A DNA stretch of 64,000 bases. It comes from Vanilla planifolia (Eukaryota > Streptophyta > Magnoliopsida > Asparagales > Orchidaceae). A program made the translations under genes and the position numbers. Below, in pieces: positions 57,785 to 64,000 of this stretch. The notes beneath the pieces are model-generated. The model saw only the letters and a program-made list of their open reading frames with translations, was not told where the DNA came from and made no database searches. The first letter of the stretch is position 1. Every line of letters starts with the position of its first letter. The DNA is taken from contig CM043874.1 of the NCBI GenBank assembly GCA_023846275.1, positions 25,207,630 through 25,271,629 of the forward strand. The letters run 5' to 3'.

Positions 57785-58330
57785 AAACATAAACAAATCA
57801 AGGAACAAATTAAAGCAAGTAATGTAAAGTATGATAATGCTATTAATCCAAATAGATCTTTAAAATAATTCAATGAGAGGGATCATGTTCTAATTCACAT
57901 TTTCTTAAAGTACTATTCTTTTACAAAATATAAAAAATTACATGCACGAGCTTGTGGACCTTTCAAAATTACTAAAAAAATTAGAACAAGTTCTTATGTT
58001 TTTGATTTGCCATTAGACATGTTTATTAATCTAATTTTTAATACTAAAGACCTTCTATCTTATAAAGACACTTCATAATGTACCTTAGTATTATTGGACT
58101 CTTATGTAAGTGAACATGATGATCAATTATCAATACCATCAATGCAAAAAGTTTTTGAAGTTGACAAAATTATTATTGATGAACACTACTCTAGTACTGA
58201 TATGCTTCAAAAGTTCCTTGTTCATTAAAAAAATCATCCATCATCTAAAATACTTTGATGACTTATGAAGAATTAGAAAAACTAGCTCCATAACTTGTAG
58301 ATGATTACATTGACTTTAACTCTATGGAGT
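57785..58330 (+). mobile_element. Ty3/gypsy integrase C-terminus with chromodomain-like tail
   Basis: The + strand reads K-E-Q-I-K-A-S-N-V-K-Y (57797), K-K-L-H-A-R-A-C-G-P-F-K-I-T-K-K-I (57930; family KLxxRxxGPFKILxxI), then Y-V-F-D-L-P-L-D-M and F-N-T-K-D-L-L-S-Y (family FNVxDLxPY). After a linker come K-I-I-I-D-E-H, F-L-V-H and Y-E-E-L-E-K-L-A-P ... L-V-D-D-Y (58265), matching the chromodomain tail pattern eELxxLxPxLLxxY. Stops and short frameshifts show it is inactive. RT is not found upstream. Confidence 0.8.
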
Positions 58331-58599
58331 ATAATTATATTCAGTAAGAAGAAAATGACGTAATACAAAAGAAAAAAATGTTAACATAATAAAAACATAG
58401 ACTCATAATGAGATCTTATATTAGAATCAATCAAATTAAAGCTCTTCAAAATACCCTACATGCATAAAACTTTAAAGAATATACAAATGATAATTTTAAG
58501 ATGTCATGGTTCATCTATACATCTTCATGAGTATATGGTTGGTGCTACATCAAAAAAGGTGTTTAAAATATTCAAAGATATAGATAAAAATCTTTAAAA

Positions 58600-58805
58600 A
58601 GTAGGTAAAAAATATGTTTTTATTATTTGGGTATAAAAGTCTTCAAGAGAAAGATAGGAAGCATGCTTTTGTATTAAAGAATTATATGGACAAGAAAGTC
58701 TTCAAAAGTTAAGTAGAAAGAATCTTTTATATTAAAGAATTATATAAGCATAAAAGTATTCAAAAAATTAGTAAGAGAAATATATTTTATATTAAATAAT
58801 TATTT
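58600..58805 (+). repeat. 58-bp tandem repeat, about 3.5 units
   Basis: Units carry AGTAGRWARAAT, TTTTATATTAAAGAATTATAT and AAAAGTCTTCAA in the same order, with starts near 58600, 58654, 58711 and 58769. It lies about 270 bp after the gypsy integrase remnant, where the element's 3' untranslated region or LTR would be. Confidence 0.7.
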
Positions 58806-61634
58806 ATAATCTCTTATTTAAAAGTCTTCTCATGAATAGATGAATGGGAATTACTTGTGATTAAAGAAAGTGTTTTGCTTTGTGGCTTAAGTATTTGAGT
58901 TGACTGTGTTGTCTTCTCTTGGTTTGCAAATAAATCTTTTCTGTTTCTCTATCCATTCAACTCTTTTTCTCTTTATTTAAGCCAATTGTTTATACTTTCT
59001 ATTTCATTTAACCCAAGCAATTCCTACATTCCATCCCATGACCCAATCTTCTCTCTATCTTCATTATTTTTCTAACGTGAAACAGCTAAGCCTAAATAGA
59101 CATTTGAGCTACCAAAAAGGGGTTTGTAGCCTCAACTAAGTCTAATGGATTGAGTGTAAGGCTTGGCCATGGACATATAATGTAAGAAAAGTCCTAGAAA
59201 AAATCTTAGATGGCCTTCAATGTAATAAAGCTCTTGGGTTTTCTTATGAGGAGCCTTGAAGGCTTGAGTTAGCCTTAGAAGAAGGCTAGGAAAGGTTTAG
59301 TTCTTGGTAAAGTTTAACAAAATACATTAAGTTTAGCAGAGTAAGTGTAGAAAATAAAAAAAGAACTTAATATAGTTAATAGATTTTGTTGGCTTAGACT
59401 AGACTTATAAAATTATAAGGTTGATCAAAAGAACTTAAGATTTAGAAATTAGATTATAAATGATTTTGAAATTTAAAGGTCTTAATTTCAAATTTGAATG
59501 CTCTAGATCTAAAATTTGAATATTGAAGATTTAAAATCTAAGTATCTTAGGTTTAAAGTTTGAACTTAGGTTAGGTTGGGAACCCAAGAACCTTATATAG
59601 GGTTGAAGATAGTTTAAGATTTAAAAGGACCTTGAATAAGGTTTTGAGTAGCTTAGTAAGTCTTAAGGTTCAAGGTTTTATGTAAATCAAACCTTAAGAT
59701 AAGAAATAAGATTGAATTGAAAATATTATAAACTAAGTAAAACTTTTAACACACTCAAAGTAAGGTTATGATTGATGAGACTTTTAGTTAAATCTTAGAT
59801 AGTTGATTAAGATAGAGAATTTAGTTATAGCCTTAAGAGTAGTGTTAAACTCAACCAAGGGACCAACAATCACTTAGATTTTATTTAAACCCAAATCTAG
59901 TTTGGTTTTGTAGGTGAGACCATGAATAGCCTTTAATTAGGCTTTTAAGCCATGGATTGATAAAATAGATGATAATTTAGGAGGTGTGTATGGCTCAAGT
60001 GTGGTCTTTGAAAAATGATAGAGAGTCACTAGTGAAACTTAAGTGAAGTTAGGTTAAAGATTAAGATGATGTCTTAAATAGTTGAGTTAAGGATTTATAA
60101 CTTGAATAAAAACTCAAATAAACCAAAAGAATCTAATAAGAATTTTATATTAAGGTATGGGCAAGGTTTAGACAGATATCTAAAATTTTAGAAGGGATGA
60201 TACCTTGGATAAGTTGATTAGGGTTTGGTAAAAATCTTAGATTAGCTTAGATAGTAAAGTTTGAGAAAACCTAGATAATTAGTGATTTAGGGTTCTAAAG
60301 AAGCCTTAAATGATATATTATGATTAGATAACCCATGATAAAGGTAAGCAAAACCATAATGACATGAATAAGCAAGTTTATTGATAATGACATGGACTAA
60401 GATGTAATGAACCTCACTGATAGACACCTTAGCCAGAGCAAGGCGAGTCAAATATATTAGATGATAGGACTCTCACTAGTTATGAAGGTTGTGTGCCTCA
60501 TTACTAAGACATCATGGGAAATTGTGATGGTTGAGCACCACTTGTGATAGATTCTTTATGCCCTATGAGATGATCTATGCAATTGATAGAGCTTAGAATA
60601 GAACTATCAGATCATGTGTAGAGGATCCTAAGTTGATTGTGTTTAATTATAAGGCATCATGAGTGATTATAGATGTGTTAATGTACTTTTTATAGTATCA
60701 CTTATTTGATAAGGACTCTTATAGTCTTATAGGGGTAGTCCATATGATTAGTAGAGCCTAAGTTATAGATTTTTAGATCATGTGATGAGATAAGAGTGTC
60801 AGACTTGCTTCGAGCATCTCACAGACTTAGAGGGAGTATCAGATTATTGGTTGGTCATTGTGCATCCTATTGATTATAACTTTGTTAAGACTTGCTAGGC
60901 CCCGATGGATTTGTGATTAGGTTAATGATTATTATTTTATACACTGGCTCAACTTGGTAGGCTATGACATTTATTGATTCTTCTAATACACTGATGATTA
61001 TATATTAATATTATATTATTATATGTATTTTTTTAACAGTACATTTGGATTTTCTATTGAGACTGGCTCACCTTCCTTATATCATCTATAGGTACAAGGA
61101 GTTAGCAGTAGTTATAGAATTATAGTAGGGCATCAAAGCCAATATCATTGTATATTACACTTCAGTCATTATCTAGTCATGTCATAGTTTTAATCTTATT
61201 TATTTTCAACATTTATATTTTAATTAGGCATTAAACTATAGAAGATATTTTATGTTGGATTTTAGATTGTTTTGGATATTTTATTTGGATGTGATTTCTA
61301 TGATTTACTTATGATAATCTTGATTTGGATACATGCTATGGATTATATGAATATCTTATTTGTAGGTATAAATTGTTGTGGTACTATGTATATGTCAATG
61401 TACTAGACAAGTTATCTAATCTTAAGTAGACCAGTTCTTAGCTTAACCTAAGTCTAAGATGAAGAATGTGGTTTATTTTGGGTGGCACATTGTAAGCTTA
61501 ATGATGTCGGATCATGACTATCAGTTTAAATGTTAATCGATAGTGTAAAAGAAGCTATTTGAATACATTGATTAATGCACAAACCAAGTCACATCTCATG
61601 AGAAAAATATTTTGCAGCAAAATGGGGTGTGACA
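58806..61634 (+). repeat. probable gypsy LTR or 3' region, gene-free
   Basis: No coding content. 59,100-60,300 is low-complexity and purine-rich, built of recurring TTAAGG, CTTAGAT and AAGTTTAG words. 60,400-61,634 looks like a gypsy LTR: a GAGACTGGCTCACC ... ATAGGTACAAGGAGTTAG passage near 61050-61105, and an end at AAATGGGGTGTGACA (61620-61634) with terminal CA. The left edge is not determined, and no clear tRNA site follows. Confidence 0.45.
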
Positions 61635-62339
61635 TTTACAACAAGATTTTGATTTTGAATAGAAGATTAAAAATTAATAATGGTTTTTTATTTTATCAAT
61701 TAAATTCAACCAACTCAAGTATCCTTATAATATAAATCACTTATTAGTTTTAAGATCTTATAAACACATTTTAGAAAATGTCCATTAGTTTTTGAATCAT
61801 TTTATGAAAGTGGTGATTATTGTGAAGTAATAAAGTGAGTAAAACATATAAAGAAAGTAAAGCAAAAGACACAAAGTTTTTAGGTGATTTAGTTTAACCA
61901 ATAGCTACATCTATACCTAATCAACCTAACTTGGCTTGCATTAATAGACCACACTCTTTTTACATAGTCAATAAGAGTAAACCTTGTATAATTAGCATGC
62001 TTAGAGGAAACACCCCAAAAAACTAAAAAATGGATATAATTATTACAAAGAATTTGAACCACATTATAGCAAAACTTATAATGAACTTATACCTTTAACC
62101 ACTTTAAAAATAAGAGTGGCACAAATCTAAACGAGTAAACATGCTACTAATACAAATATAATAGGAAAAGCTCCAAAAGGAGCAAAAATGAGTTACATTT
62201 ATTACACAAGTTACATCTTTAAGATTATGTTTGTATTAATACATCACATCAATCAATTAGAATGATAAACATATAAGATCCTCATGACTTGTGATGATAC
62301 AATTAACATAAATCAATTGTTAATAGCTTACCACACAAA
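61635..62339 (+). repeat. non-autonomous repeat, related to 28.6 kb element
   Basis: Around 61850-61930 it carries GCAAAAGACACAAAGTTTTTAGGTGATTTAGTTTAACC and CTACATCTATACC in the same order as the 28.7 kb element (ACACAAAAGATTTTTAAAGTGGTTCGAC, CTACATCCACTCC; parts vary). It is more AT-rich and more decayed. Confidence 0.45.
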
Positions 62340-63200
62340 TAAAAAAAAATGTCTAAGAAATTAAGAAGCACAAGTGAGGGTTGAATTATGGGTTTTTAAA
62401 ACCTTCTTGATTTCAAATGCAAATATAGGTAGCAATCAAAACTTTTGCTTTATCAAATAAGTTTGATTCACTTAATTAATTTTGTAAGGTAAATCAATTG
62501 TTACTCTTAATTGATTAAAGATTCTATTAAAAAAATATTTTTTAATTTTTAAATCTATTTGTTAATTGTGAAACAAGTAATAGTAATACAACAAACCAAG
62601 CAAAAGAGAATAGGTGATATAGCCTAATTTGTGCCTACATCCACCTTCTTCAACTTGTTTGGGCTTCCATTAACAAAATAATTCTTTTTTTCTTTATTGG
62701 TAGGGATACAACTTACAAAGCCACTATTTTGATAAAATAAGTAGTGGTAAAACTTTATGAAAGAATAAGTATAATAGTATTACATTTTACACAACACAAT
62801 TGATATAATAGGGATCACAAATATTCTATCATACACTTGTGGCATCTAAATGATATAAATGATATTACCAATTAAGATGAAACTTGATGCAATGTAGAAA
62901 ATGAGCAATCATTGAATAATATTTTTGAAGCAACACTATCAATTCACCTCCAGATTTAGCAATACATATATTCTAATATTTGTACTAATTATGATCTTAC
63001 AAATGGTTTTGTAATCTATGCATCATCAATAAATTCTTCTTGTATTATATCTCTATTTATATGAGTAATTGAATCATATGCAAGTAATAAAGATCTAATA
63101 ACTATAATAGCATTGCTAGACAATCAATTAGTCATTACAAGTTTTAACAATGTAACATATTAATATGTTGAAACCATCATATTAAGATGATGACCATAAT
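62340..63200 (+). repeat. second copy of same non-autonomous repeat
   Basis: It starts near AAGAAGCACAAGTGAGGGTTGAATTATGGG (62358), parallel to AGAGGGGGGGTGAATTGTGG at 28.6 kb. It contains AAAAGAGAATAGGTGATATAGCC and GCCTACATCCACC near 62600-62645. No gene was found within it. Confidence 0.5.
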
Positions 63201-64000
63201 ACTTAGATTGTTCTACATAATGTTATGATATAATAAGCACAAAAAGAATTTGAATAACTTATCTTACAACTGCAAGAAAAGTATCTCCTTATTGTATGAC
63301 GTTGATCCTTAATGTTGTGCTTAAGTTTTGTATACATCATACTAGACAATCACAAGGATAGTACAAGTATTATGAAGTTCATCTTTAAAGTTTGAATAGA
63401 TTGTACAAGTTATAAAGTGGATTGCTAATGTACGATAATTGTTTTCACTAAGAGTAAAGCTCTCAAGAAAATGTTATATGCTATGATCATATAAGGATGA
63501 ATCAATGTTTGATCATGTAGCAATTTTTTTAACAAGTCTTAAAGAATAATTATACATATATGAAAAACCTATCATAGTATTATGATAGCTTTGTAGCAAA
63601 CTTTGTTTTAAGTTTTCCACAAGAACATAACATATAAGTATGATATTAAGATTTCTATCTTATGTTAATATATGCCAATAATATTAAGGCTTATCAAATG
63701 CATGGTCATACTTATACAATACAAATATCATATTCATATGATATTATGAATATATTTCTTATCAAAATAATTTAAATTATTTATGGCAAGAGATAAGTCA
63801 TAATATATGATATTTTATTTTATATTATATGATATAGCTACTATGAGAACACAAAATAGAGCTTGGTGATCATATAATGACTACTATGCATACCACCAAG
63901 CTATAGTATCATGATATGTCATATTAATAAGATATATTAAGTATAAATCTTTGACCACAACTAAGACTATCTATATAATAGATTTTGAGAAGAAATAAAT
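63201..64000 (-). repeat. terminal block with TATGATCATA-type words
   Basis: Scattered words such as CATCATACTAGACAATCAC (63336), GCTATGATCATATAAGG (63480) and CATGGTCATACTTATAC (63701) resemble those in the 56.45-57.78 kb block. Otherwise AT-rich and gene-free to the window edge. Confidence 0.4.

Noticed and set aside
1-64000. tRNA, rRNA, CRISPR arrays, organelle DNA, telomere repeats
   Set aside because: Read for on both strands by eye and not seen. The tandem repeats lack CRISPR spacer structure, and no cloverleaf-type sequence stood out; a tRNAscan run would be the decisive check.

Overview
The window looks like AT-rich nuclear DNA of a flowering plant, roughly 70% A+T by eye. The species cannot be named from it. 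The plant assignment rests on a MLH3 gene of plant type, Ty1/copia and Ty3/gypsy retrotransposon relics with initiator-Met-tRNA-type primer binding sites, and L1-type LINEs carrying DUF4283, endonuclease, reverse transcriptase and RNase H regions.

Only one cellular gene is supported: the 3' part of the mismatch-repair endonuclease gene MLH3 on the + strand, 11377-43632. Fourteen exons could be placed by splice sites, phase and protein similarity. They join without a frame break into 895 codons plus TGA. They encode the end of the N-terminal domain, the long linker, and the complete C-terminal endonuclease domain with DQHA(X)2E(X)4E, ACR and CxHGRP motifs. The exons for the ATPase core were not found in the 11.4 kb upstream, so they lie outside the window or are lost. 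The exons fall in a compact block (11.4-14.7 kb), two isolated small exons (27.0 and 28.1 kb) and a terminal cluster (43.1-43.6 kb). They are separated by introns of about 12.3 kb and 14.9 kb.

The two giant introns are filled with decayed retroelements. Intron 9 holds a Ty1/copia element (gag to integrase at 15.3-17.8 kb, RT/RNase H at 22.0-23.6 kb) split by a second LTR element with recognisable LTRs (17.80-18.47 and 21.33-22.02 kb). It also holds a short LTR with a primer binding site (24.87-25.24 kb) and an antisense copia remnant that has lost its RT. Intron 11 holds a GC-rich non-autonomous element (28.6-30.0 kb), a nearly full-length antisense LINE (about 37.0 to 32.5 kb), a 290-bp tandem dimer, and a duplicated copia gag segment (40.4 and 41.7 kb).

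The flanks are gene-free. At 0-11.4 kb there is a 48-bp tandem repeat, a CTG-rich GC island and a Ty3/gypsy protease-RT-RNase H relic. At 43.6-64 kb there is a 0.7-1.1 kb repeat pair, an antisense LINE fragment, a gypsy integrase C-terminus with a chromodomain-like tail, a 58-bp tandem repeat, and several blocks rich in a GTACARTATGAT / ATCATACAATACGAT word. No RNA gene, CRISPR array or second intact protein gene was recognised. All percentages and identities are estimates by eye.
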